Assembly: GCA_004794655.1 (NCBI GenBank)
Contig: SMMW01000038.1
Span: 1-64,000, forward strand
Length of the DNA: 64,000 bases
Origin: Marisa cornuarietis
Lineage: Eukaryota > Mollusca > Gastropoda > Architaenioglossa > Ampullariidae
Reading direction: 5' to 3'
Below the pieces are notes generated by a model that had not been told where the DNA came from, ran no database searches, and worked only from the letters and a program-made list of their open reading frames with translations. The position numbers and the translations under genes were made by a program. Below are positions 1 through 10,435 of this stretch, one piece after another; position 1 is the first letter of the stretch, and every line of letters begins with the position of its first letter.

Positions 1-2445
1 GTAGGTTAGTGTCAAAAGCATGTCGCGCTATGTGTAAATAAACAAATACTTAGGGACAGAAAGTGTTGATACCTTTAGGAATTGCTCTACTTTACTTCCC
101 TTAGAAATGCAAAAAAAAAAAAAAAAAAAAAGTCAACCAATCAAGTATCTTGTTCTATTTGAAAGTAGGCAATGTTTGTAGTTGATGTAATGCTACGTTA
201 GTGACAGCTGCCGGTTTCTCAAGTCGACTTGGATTTCTATTCCAACTACCGAAAATTACAAAAAATTAAGTATGTTCTAATAAAATATATGTTTGGCACT
301 TTTTGTTTGTACTATTGTGTAAATATGTTTTTTTTTAATTTCTACCTTTTGACCTACTTCCCGATTTGAGCTTTCCGTCCCTTTCGGCTACAATATATTT
401 TATTTGAAGTTAGTTCAAGAAAACAAAACCTAAATTTCTTAAAACCACACCAGTTAAATGTTTAACAAATGCTCTTTAAAACGGTGTGTCACAGATGGCT
501 GTCTTTAGTGTAGGTTAATAGTTATAAATATTCAAAAACTACAGGTCAAAGTGTTGAATCCGGGCATTCGCCGCGAAGTGAATGAGTTCAAGACAGACTC
601 GGCGCCTTCCTGCCTGTGACGATGAAACACTGAGCTCGCTGTGAAGAGATGCAACCGAGACAATTGTTCAAATCGTTTCATTAAAGAGTCGTACACTTAC
701 TTACTATTACCTGAGTGAGTGGCAGGAAGTTTGCTGACACACCATAACCCCACCACTCGGTTTAAAATTAGAGCAGAACAAACAGAAGCACACCTCCCCT
801 AGTCCTTTTTTCAGGTAAACCCGTCAAGCTGTTTACCTTTATTCTTTACATATGATCCATTTTGTGAGTATTTTGTAGAATTCTTAAATAGCCCCAAATC
901 TTTTCTTTTTGAAGAAAGTCTGCTGGTTGTTTCTTTTTTTTAACAGTACAGGAGATATTTTAAAGTGAGTAAAATGTAAACAGGAAGCAAATATATTTGT
1001 AAGGAATGTTCTGACATTATAGTCATTGACATTAATGGAAATTTTTTAGGAAATTCTATATCTTTCTCGCAAATGCCGTTTTTTTTCTTTGTTCTAAAAA
1101 GGATATAGAATCGTTTAGCGAGACGGCGTAACAGTAAGACTAAAAATGTAATTTAAAAACTTCTTGGTATGAAAGCAAAATAACCCGAGCAATCTGTGGC
1201 CTTCTTCAGACTGTATGTACCTCCGTCTGCTTACAAGTTAGTACTTTGTCTGCAAGTTCATAAACATTCTATGCTGACACGCACAACAATGCAGAAAATG
1301 CTAGTTTATATCAACTTTTCAGTGACACATTGCTATCAGAGTAGATTTTTCTTCTAAAACTCATTCGTCACCTGTCGGATATTTTACTGTCCGGTAAATG
1401 CTAGTAATTACTGTTAGAATTATGACACATACAGTTAATTTTGTCCACACCACTTCCAACACCAGGCTACCACCACCACCACAAGTACCTCTTGCTTTTT
1501 TCAGAATGACTTGCCAGCTTAGTTTTACTAAAATTACATTATTTTTATCTGGTTGGTAGGGATTATTTTTCAAACAATAGATTTATCACATATATATGAG
1601 TGACAAAGCATTTTTAGAAATGATTACAATATGTTCTGTTATTTACAGCATGCTGGCAAACATACCTGAGCACTTGATGTATTGATGGCTTTGGCAGATG
1701 CTGCTTCAGCAACGTTTTGGTTGTAAGAATTATTGCTGAAGTCTTTCAAACAAATCCGTTAAGACTGTCGTCAACAAAATGTAGTACAATGATGTCTGCA
1801 TGAGGCATGTATTCAAACCTTGTTTTAAAAACTCTGTAAAGACTTAGCAATATGATGTTTCAGGGAAGCCTATATTAGATTTCAAATTTTCTTACGAGAG
1901 AACATCAACATCGCTACAGACAAATTGTGTCCCTTAGTTTGAAATGTGGTGTGTATGTTGTTTCACTGTGTTGCTTACAATTAATTTAAATCTAGAGTTG
2001 GTGTGTTGAAACTCTCTATAAGCACTTACAATATCATTGATGTCTCCTGAAGAAAACTCGCAAACAACGATAAACTACAGGTGAACATAATCGACGCGTT
2101 TAGGGAACAAAATAATGTTTAGTACTGACGACAACAAATGATAAAATGTGAAAAAAATTCTTTTATATGTAGTTTGCTAAATTTATAAATGTAAAGGCTT
2201 ATATGTAATTACTTTTGGAACCAAATAAGGATTTCTTTTTAATAAAGAAGTTTTTAATGGTACCTAGGAATTCGCTGTCTTTGTCTCGTTCTACGGTGTC
2301 TGCTGCTTGATTTTATTTTTTCTGCTCACTTAAACCCTTTGACTGCTTGTAGGCCCGTACGTTAGCGTGCTCACTGACCGAATATTCAGTTGGTGGCATG
2401 TTCTATTTTTAGCGGAGATTCCGTAGTGATGTAATGGCTGTGTAA
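1..2445. other. AT-rich non-coding stretch
   Basis: I see no gene, RNA or recognisable element here. The stretch is AT-rich and carries a poly(A) run at about 112-131. The only open frames are short and have no family signature. Confidence 0.5.
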
Positions 2446-2457
2446 CGGTCGGCAGAA

Positions 2458-2694
2458 ATGGAATTCGCCCTAATTCCGACTCTGAAGTATTCCTTGGTTT
2501 GCTTGGTGTTTTTATCGGGCTGGAAATACAGCGACCCCGAGCAGGACATCAACATCGCTGAAGACAGGCATGAGTAGTGGGTCTTGTCAGATGACGTGTA
2601 CCCTCAGCGGCTGTACGACTCAAGGGGCGAATTAATGAAATTGTTAATTCTGCATCGCACCCACCCACCCCTCGAAGAACATTCGATATTATAG
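2458..2694 (+). pseudogene. Possible small coding relic with one in-frame stop
   Basis: From the ATG at 2458 a frame runs 39 codons to a TAG at 2575-2577, then continues in the same frame for 38 more codons to a TAG at 2692-2694. The first part has a hydrophobic stretch (KYSLVCLVFLSGW) followed by an acidic segment (DPEQDINIAEDRHE), as in a short secreted or membrane-anchored protein or an exon of one. I do not recognise the family. Amino-acid composition is the only support, so this may be chance. Confidence 0.2.
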
Positions 2695-4149
2695 TCCAGA
2701 GAAAAATCTTTTTAACTGATCAGACGTGAAGCATCCCTTTTACGAGTATATGAAAGCTTGTTTGTGCATGTAAACGTCTCTTTAGACTAACATCCGAGAC
2801 ATCTAATGTTATATAAATACATGGAAAACTTGCAAATTTCCTTCTCAGGTATATTGACAAACTATGTAAATAGTAGGCTGTTGGCTTAATTACAAATTCT
2901 CTCCTTTTGTCGACCACACAAAAGGGAACTACGACAGTTGGGGTGGGGTATCCTCTCCCACTCTCTGCACTCACCGTGCATGTCACAGAGGTCACAGCTT
3001 TACTCTAGTAGTTTTGTTTTTAAAGCAAAGGCTTCTCTGATTTCGACCGAATCATGATTCTTCCTCACAGGAAGCGTCTTGCTGTCTCCACTATTGTTCA
3101 AGCGATTCCTGGGAGAAATGACATCTACCATTGTACTGCCGTTGATCAGTTCGTCACTGGGTCTTTCTATTTTGCCTGCACGTGATTTGTCGGTTTTTAT
3201 AATTGTTTGCAATATTTTTTTCATTGGATAATAACCGTTTATTGCAAAAAGATTTTCACCAACATGAACGTTATTCGACCTATATAAACAAGACCTTATT
3301 CCTAAATCAAGTGCTCTTTTCTTTTGTGCAATAGGTCACGACAAAAAAAAAACAAACAAAAAAACATCAAGGCACCACCACCCCTTTTTTTTTTTTTTTT
3401 TTTTTTTTGAAAGGCATCGGGCATTTTAGGTACTGGGGGAATGGAAGTTGGACGTTTAAGTTCTACCTGCCAGTAACGTTCGTATAAAAACTGCTTCCAT
3501 ATCAACAAAATTAAATGTTTTTTTATTTAGAACCAGTGGTAATATGTTATAATTGGTATCATAAAGACATTGGATTACAATCAGTGTACAAACTTCATAT
3601 AGAATTTACAAGTGTAGAAATGCTAAAGACTACATTTCCGCGAAAGGGCAAAGCGTAAGACACGCAGTGCTCAACCCTAGACAGTTGTGGCCATACTGTG
3701 TAGACTATCAGCAGTCATTGCCAGGGCTCTTTGTACACACCGCCGTCGTTACATGTTATGAACGGTGTGGTGAGAGCATCAAATCGACGAGGTGGCGTCG
3801 CTGGGCCTGAAGAGGTCCGAACTTGATCGTCCGGCGGTGGTGGCGACGGACGGCGAGTTTGTTAGGAAGTGCACACGTACAGTACGGTGTATAATGGAGA
3901 ACGGGCGTGTGCAAAGTACACATCATGATCGTTATCTAAACATGCAGCCTTGCGCTTCGTTGGAATAGCTAAAACAAAATCATCGTCATCACAAAGTAAT
4001 TTGTATATTTTCTCTTTATTCCCTATTACACTTGCTGCATCGGCAAGCAAATTAAAGCTGACACAACTGCCTTTTGCTTGTCAGCATTGCCAGCTGCTTC
4101 TTGTGGCTCTTGCTGGATGTTGAGGCTCCCTTCACCCGAAACAAGAACT
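2695..4149. other. Non-coding, with a long poly(T) tract
   Basis: No supported gene. A C4-T24 run lies at 3381-3408, with A-rich sequence just before it, as left by a poly(A)-tailed insertion on the - strand. The part from about 3860 may hold the decayed C-terminal tail of the gypsy relic just to the right, but I cannot show this. Confidence 0.4.
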
Positions 4150-5062
4150 ACATCATTAGATTAACAGATTGCTGCACATTGTTCGGGATGTTAATACTTT
4201 CCATAAATGGTTTTATATGTTCATAGGCCACCATCGTTGTCAGCTGACGTCCGTCCTTTCCTTGTAAAGCCAATGCCACACGTTTGTCATCTATGTACAA
4301 TATCCTGTAAGAATAAATGAACAGAGTAAACTTAATGCTTTGTATGGGATGCTAATTTTATGTGCAAAGAAAAAGTCAGTAGCATCACAAGTTTAAAAAA
4401 AACTCAATTTCTGTACCTGTATGGTCCATTCCAGTGAGGGTCTGAAGCACCACCTTTTCTATATATTTTCAGTGCTTTTTTCTTTAGAAAGATCACCTGG
4501 CTGCATTATGAATGTCTTTACACCTTTTGATGCACGCTTGGCAAACTGTTCTTGTTTATTGTGTGCTCTTTGCTGGTTTCCTTTGGCGACTTCATAGGTA
4601 ACCATGAGGCGCGTGTCTCTCCTGTACATTTGTTCTCGATCCTGCTCGGGTATATCCTTGACCTCAGGTATATCATCTTAGGTGTAAGCGTTCATCTGTA
4701 ACAGTCACAAATGAGCATGGTAAAATCAGGTATCCTGTAACTATGATGAGACCTCAAAGCGCCATGTTTATCAGAATACATTATAAAGGAAAACTACACC
4801 TGGTATGGCATTCTTGGTTCACGACCAAACGTCATAAAATATGGCGAGACTTTGGTGGATTCCCGACGCTGGGTTCACAGCGAAAAAGCAACAGACTCCC
4901 AGTCTGTTCCTCTTTTAGCTTGCCTAATCTTGTTTTAACAGTGCTATTCATATGTTCCACTAATCCATTCGTTTGCGGATGATATGCAGAAGATATGGAA
5001 TGTCTAGCGTTGAATTCCTCATACGGCAAAGCATTCATCTGGGAAACACAAAGAAAAGGCAA
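4150..5062 (-). mobile_element. Ty3/gypsy-like integrase relic
   Basis: Reading the - strand from 5062 downwards gives the C-terminal half of a retroviral-type integrase core. The motif YHPQTNGLVE is at the start, followed after a frame change by SPYFMTFGREPRMPYQ (near 4795-4855). After more breaks comes a stretch containing DPHWNGPYRY (near 4425-4450), the usual tail element after the integrase core. Several frameshifts and stops separate these pieces, so nothing functional can be made. The motif order matches Ty3/gypsy (Metaviridae) or a domesticated relative such as GIN1/KRBA2-like genes. The breaks favour a dead transposon. I see no LTR pair, reverse transcriptase or gag here. Confidence 0.7.
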
Positions 5063-6957
5063 AATGACAACACTTCACAAGTGCACTACGCCTGAAACTT
5101 TGCACAAAGAAATCTTATGTCTTGCTTTTTCTTGGGAGGAAAGCAAAACAGAATCAAGTAATCAGTAGTCTGTAAACCCTACCGGCTTAAAATGTGCGAC
5201 ATTTGCTCCTTTCTATCAACAGTGAAGCCTAGCTGGTTAAAAGGAATTGAGCAAGAAAACACCACAGCAAAGATTCTCATAACTATTCATTCCATACTTA
5301 GAAACATAAAAAAATTGGGGTCAAGTATGCAAAGTATATTATGCAGAGTTCAAAAATCCATTTTGGGAAGAGGTGGCTAAGCAATATTAAAATTATCTGA
5401 TGTCTTTCAAAAACTTGTGAAGAGTTTATGTGTAAATATATACAATACGATAGGAATATAACTAGAGATGGAAGAGTTCTTTATGTCAAACAATGGGTTT
5501 ATGAGATTACCCAAGTTAGAAACATTAAGTGTAACGGGAGACCTTACATCTTTTCAAGAGTTTTAAAGAAAACATCCAACAATGAAGGGAACACACTTTC
5601 TACTATATGAGGGCATATACTGAAATGATAAGTGAGCGTCAAACAGCAAAAATAGAACAATTAAAATACAAGGAGAAGGAACACTTTGGGATTAAAATTG
5701 CACCATCAAAAACTGGGCACTAAGAAATAAAACAAATTAACGAATGAACGTACTCATTGCAAGAAAATAGTTATAATCCAATAGAAAACACAAAATAGAT
5801 AGTAAAAGTACGTGTTACACGAAAATATAGGAACTACTACAACAGGGAGAATACGACAGTTGACTATGAAATAACACCTCAAAATAAACGAATGAAAATT
5901 CTGATTTGCTAAAGCTAGATTACAGTGAACCGGAATTTAACGATGGTTTTCTGATTTGCTAAAACTAGATGATTAGCAAAGACAAAATGATTACATCAGT
6001 ATCGCAATTCACAAAGATCAAACCCCACGTGCGTCGATCCGAATCAGACCGCCAGAGCTGTTGATGTGGTGCCTGAGTGCTATCTTAGTGGAAAGGGCCA
6101 GTCAGCTGGCGGAAATGACCCGTCATGTGGTGGATATGACCTGTTGACCCCTGCGCCTGCGCACTGTGAGAAGCAAAAGGGTCTCTTAGGCAAAACCACA
6201 AATCGTGACACCGGGTAGCACAGGCAACACAGAAGAGCCGCTGACTAGTCCTCCGAACAAAGGGTCGGAGCTATGGTCAACAGTCCTTCACGCCTTGGAG
6301 TGCCATCCAGCAGACTCTTTGCCCGACAAACTGTGCCTCCAACATAAATCAATCTTATAATAGATGTCAAACTAAAGTACACCATAGTCCAGAAAAGCTA
6401 AGTTCGAAATACGAATTAATTTGTGTACAGATACGAAAACTGTTCATACCGGGTATGGCGGGCACAGTATCAACGCGCTACCAACGTGTTTTCTCGGAAA
6501 GTGAAAGACTGACAACTGTTTACAATTTATACTCTACACCGATTCTTCTAGAAGCGTCCAACAACTCGCGCAGCCACGCACTCTACACTGTTAGCATGCT
6601 ATAGGTTTTTTCTATAGATGGTCCTAACCTTGACAGTCAGTAAAATTACAAAATGGTCTACAGAATATTAAACTGAGAACTAAAAATTGAAAATTTAATC
6701 GAAGAAAGAAAACGGTCAAATTTTAGACCTGCTGAGTGTACATTGTTGTAGATGCATTTGCATAATTTATTAATTAGGAACTCTGTCATTAATGTTGCAG
6801 CAGTATTTTCTAACATGTTTTGCTCTTGGAGTAATAAATTAATAATTAATATTGTCGACAAGTATTTTACACTTCTTTAATGCTTATTATTATACATTAT
6901 GGATGTGGATTAAATATCTTTTAATAAATTAATCGACAAGAGAATAGACATTTATAG
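5063..6957. other. Non-coding stretch upstream of the orphan NHR exon
   Basis: No gene is supported. A direct echo of about 20 bases (TTTTCTGATTTGCTAAA, near 5900 and 5950) is visible. The 6010-6330 part is less AT-rich than its surroundings and could be remnant LTR or regulatory DNA; I cannot assign it. Confidence 0.4.
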
Positions 6958-7108
6958 TTGTACGCAAAGGCACAAATTCTTGTGTTCCACGAAAACTCAG
7001 GGATCGACATTCTTGTGACAAACACAATCACGGAGAAAACAGCCCGTGAGACAACTGCAACGGGGTGGTCGTGTCACGTGACGCTATGGTGGGAACATCT
7101 TGTGTGAA
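6958..7108 (+). pseudogene. Orphan relic of the first NHR exon
   Basis: This 151-bp segment is clearly homologous to the first NHR exon of genes B (34129-34287) and D (59868-60026). It keeps the core coding for LVFHEN, the motif TGTCACGTGACG, and both splice sites: an AG acceptor at 6956-6957 and the donor GTAAGATGTGA that the intact copies also use. It is 8 bp shorter than the 159-bp exon, so it is frameshifted and reaches TGA. The intron start after it even shares the GAT-rich tract seen in B and D. No RING exon lies upstream and no other NHR exons follow, so it is a fragment left by an older duplication or a deletion. Confidence 0.75.
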
Positions 7109-7742
7109 GTAAGATGTGACGATAAAATGACGATGATGATTAGATAGTGTGTGGTAGGAGTAAAAGGTTGATGACGTTGTTGGGGTGTTGGCGGTGATTG
7201 TGCTGGTGCTAGTCTAGGTGGTGGTTGTTTGTAAAAGTAAATCGAAAAAAAGTCGACGTTTCTGAAGCGGTTCTGTCACTTCACACGACTTTCTGACATT
7301 TTAACTCCTAACATCAATTCTAGATTGTCTCCCTTTAACAGTTACTTCCCAAATTAATGAATATGTAAACAGCTGTAGCATTCACCATATGTGCTCTACA
7401 GTATATCACGCGACACAGGGCGCTGTCAAAGTGTTAACTTGTGTCAACTTTGATCTTATCTACAAGTGTATTGTTAGTCTGCACGCAAAGGGTACACAAC
7501 AGCGGACTGAGGTGTTATGAGGAGACGGGATCCAAACACGCGCACTAATCAGTGCACGTTCGCGCGTTCCGTGGCGTTTGCAGAAATAAAGATCAAGATC
7601 GTTGATCACATTTTATTTAACTGAAAAATCACTGCAGTAAACTTTAGTGGTAGCAATGCAGCTGCCTTCGTGTATAAATTCTGTTGAGACCATGTACTGT
7701 GTCGGCAAGCAGGGACTTGGAGATGGTGTCGGTCAGCTGTAA
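7109..7742. other. Non-coding stretch after the orphan exon
   Basis: Begins as the decayed intron of the orphan NHR exon (GAT-rich, 7120-7145). Nothing else is recognisable. Confidence 0.4.
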
Positions 7743-8088
7743 CTAGACAGCTGTCTTCTCTTGGTTGTAGCTGGTCCAGTCAGCCTCCTACTCCTGCAGC
7801 TCCTTCACCAGCACGGCATCTACATGATCCTTCTTCTTGCGCACACTCCACTTGTTGACAGTCTTGCCCCGCATCTTGCCTACGGCCCCATTCAGCCCCA
7901 GGATGCTGACGGCTGCAGTTTGAACCGCCGGCAGAAGCACGTCCACTGTCGTCGGGGGGGGGGGAGGGCAGAATACCCCTGTATTAGGGCTGTCGCTTGG
8001 GTACTGGGTTCTGCCAGGCACGGGGATCAACTTCATTCTCGTACTGAAAGATTTCACGCAGAATCTCGCCGGTCAGGTAAACAGACAT
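7743..8088 (-). pseudogene. Unidentified gene relic or broken small gene
   Basis: On the - strand an ATG at 8088 opens a frame beginning MSVYLTGEILREIFQYENEV and containing DPRAWQNPVPK, which stops near 7990. An overlapping second frame then reads a proline run and a well-composed segment including LLPAVQTAAVSILGLNGAVG and KWSVRKKKDHVDAVLVKELQ. That frame meets one TAG and would continue to a C-terminus EKTAV with a stop at 7743-7745. One frameshift (beside a C-rich tract) plus one stop separates this from a coding sequence of about 115 codons. I do not recognise the family. The end resembles a class I PDZ ligand (T-x-V). The + strand also has an open frame here, but its composition looks like a shadow. 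Confidence 0.45.
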
Positions 8089-8602
8089 AGCGTATCGTTT
8101 TTGCTCTTTTCTACGTTATCTTTTTTCTAAAAAAAAGAAAAAAAAATTTAATACTAACTGCAGTAAAATCGTACTTTTGATGCATTTAAAGTAGTAATCT
8201 CAACTTCACTATAACTTCGAGCACCTCGCAGGCCCTGCATTTCTTTCCTTGGCCGTTTTAAAAGTAAAGAAAACAAAGAAAATTGATGAAAGGGGCAATA
8301 CTTCAGCCAAGCTTGATTTGCTAGTTATTTCCCTTTACTGCGTTAGCAATAAACAAGAGGTGGGGTAGTTTGCTTGACAACTGATGTCTTCGAGAGGCGA
8401 GAAGTGAGTGATTTACCTAAGCTCTTATAGTGATGGCCTTGGTTGCTAAAGAAGTGACAACTTTGAATCAAAACACAAACACTCAAAAACATCGCGGCTA
8501 AAGATTTTCGACTTTTGGATGTGTCATCTACACCAGCTCTATGTGCGCACACAGAAAGACCTTCATGTGTGATTTTGTATACTTAATTGTTGTCTTTGTT
8601 GT

Positions 8603-8680
8603 CAGAACTAAGAGAAATGCAGACTCTCAGCGTCCAAATAATCCGAACTTTCGCTCATTCTCTCTCTCTCTCTGTATTGA
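8603..8680 (+). mobile_element. Fragment of the palindromic MITE family
   Basis: The segment with GAGAAATGCAGACT, CGTCCAAATAATCCGAACT and a CT-rich tract matches one arm of the palindromic elements at 35216-35794 and 37221-37552, just past the centre of the palindrome. The outer part of the arm is missing. The match was made by eye over about 75 bases. Confidence 0.5.
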
Positions 8681-9010
8681 ATTTATCCATCAGTCTTCCG
8701 TCTTGCGGGGTATTCTCATCTGGTGAATCCAAAGGCCTTATTATGGAGGACAGACTCGGAGTTAAAAACAATCGACAGTGACAGTGACACTGTAGTGACA
8801 TTACCGAGGGCTGCTAGGACAACACCGAGATACGCGCTGTAACGATAACAATAAGTGATTTTAAATCCTTTTTCGCCTTAGGCTGGCAGAGAGCAACATT
8901 GGACTGATATACTCATTCCCCATAAATGAATACTAGATAAACTTGTTTTATTTGTTAATTTGAATTGTTTAGTTTGTGAAACTATTTTGAAGACAAAAAT
9001 AATTAACGAA

Positions 9011-9011
<1 letters not shown>

Positions 9012-9075
<64 letters not shown>
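9012..9075 (+). repeat. (GT)n microsatellite
   Basis: About 31 uninterrupted GT units. Open frames across it (poly-TH or poly-CV) are artefacts. Confidence 0.95.
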
Positions 9076-9077
<2 letters not shown>

Positions 9078-10435
9078 GCCGAGCCAGCACCTAAGACCAT
9101 ATCACACCAAAGCAGCCAGCCGTGTTAGCCCTGTTAATTAATTTCGGGGAGGTGATGATCAGGTGGTAGCAAGATGATCTGCTTTACATTCAGGCTAAAA
9201 CAACTTTAGAAAATGCTTTATCTTTTGATCCTGTAGACCGACCACATCGGGGTACCTAGAATAACAGACGTAGAAAGGACATGTTCTTAATCTGCAGGGG
9301 TTGGAGAAGATGGACTTTCAGAAATCGAACAGACCCCAGAGAAAGTTATGGAGTTTTAGAACTCAAACAGAATCTCTAGCCCAGGGACTACGTAAAGGTA
9401 ATCTTTTCAAACATCGTTAGTACCCGACTAGCAAGTAATACCAGTTACCTTCGAGTCATGCGGTTCGTACAACTACACATGCACCGAGTCTCTTTTTTTT
9501 AAGGACACTCGCCTTATATCGGTCGTTCGCAACACAGGAAATGTGGGGAAAGGAGGAGTAGCTCACAGGGGGGAGATAGTCGGGAGGGTAGCGTGGGGAA
9601 GGGGCTAAGATAGGCCACGTTTTCGTGTTGCCAGGCGTTCCTGTTCATATTAAGTTTCCCGAGAGAATTCCACCTTAAGTAAACAGCTAACAAACCAAAC
9701 ACAAGCATTGTCGTGTTCATGGTCTCTAAGCATGTTATGAAAGGTAAAAAGCCTCGTCATGCATATTATAAAAGAACGCGTGTACGAAAAAAATGCTGTG
9801 ATCTGACCTATTTTTTCCTTCACTTTTCACTGGTACTCGAGGAAGTTATGTGAGGTTGACAGCTTGAAGTAGGTGGTGGTGATACTAAGGTCACATGATA
9901 CAAGAGCGTCTCCCACATTCGACTAGCGACTGCAGTGTCGTCTATTTACTCTGGTTGTATTAGAACTCAAATTTGATTTTGTTTGAAAGGAAAAGTCTTA
10001 AACGGATGTTAAAGCACCTTGGAAAATAATTTGTCACCTGCAGACCGTTTTCATACTGAAATTCCTGGAAGTGTCGAAGGTCAAGCTTTTAAATAACCAG
10101 TCCAATGTTTGAGTAAGCAAGCTTGTACACACAACGAAGACGTTTCTGATTGGCGCGAAGATCCCATTTTCTTTCAACCTAACCTTGTAATATCAAGAAT
10201 TTCAAGAAACAAAAACCGCACACAATAGCCTGGGATGTATGCTACAAACATGGTAAGTAGATTTTTGACACTGAAAATGTAGTAAACAACTGGAAAGTTG
10301 TTTTTTTACAATTCAAAACGTTATAACGTTTTACCACCTGATTATTAAATGTGTAGATTCTATAAAGTTTTTTAATTATAATACTGCTTTTCACTATATG
10401 TTCTCCTATTTTACATGAGAAATTTCTATTTTAAG
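9076..10435. other. Upstream region of gene A
   Basis: No gene recognised. Unlike genes B and D, gene A does not share an obvious homologous upstream flank with its paralogues, so its promoter cannot be placed by comparison. Confidence 0.4.

Noticed and set aside
2461..2633. GAATTCGCCCT and AGGGGCGAATT in inverted order, like TA-cloning vector flanks
   Set aside because: The match to vector ends is imperfect, no other vector sequence is next to it, and the surroundings are continuous genomic-looking DNA. I treat it as chance.
4743..4982. + strand frame opposite the integrase relic
   Set aside because: Shadow of the - strand integrase fragment, which carries the diagnostic motifs.
7761..8090. 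109-codon + strand open frame over the unknown relic
   Set aside because: Low-complexity composition typical of a shadow frame; the - strand reading is far more protein-like.
8878..9090. Open frame with a long TH repeat
   Set aside because: Product of the (GT)n microsatellite. The same applies to CVCVCV or THTHTH frames at 17930, 25836, 45091, 51574 and 61595.
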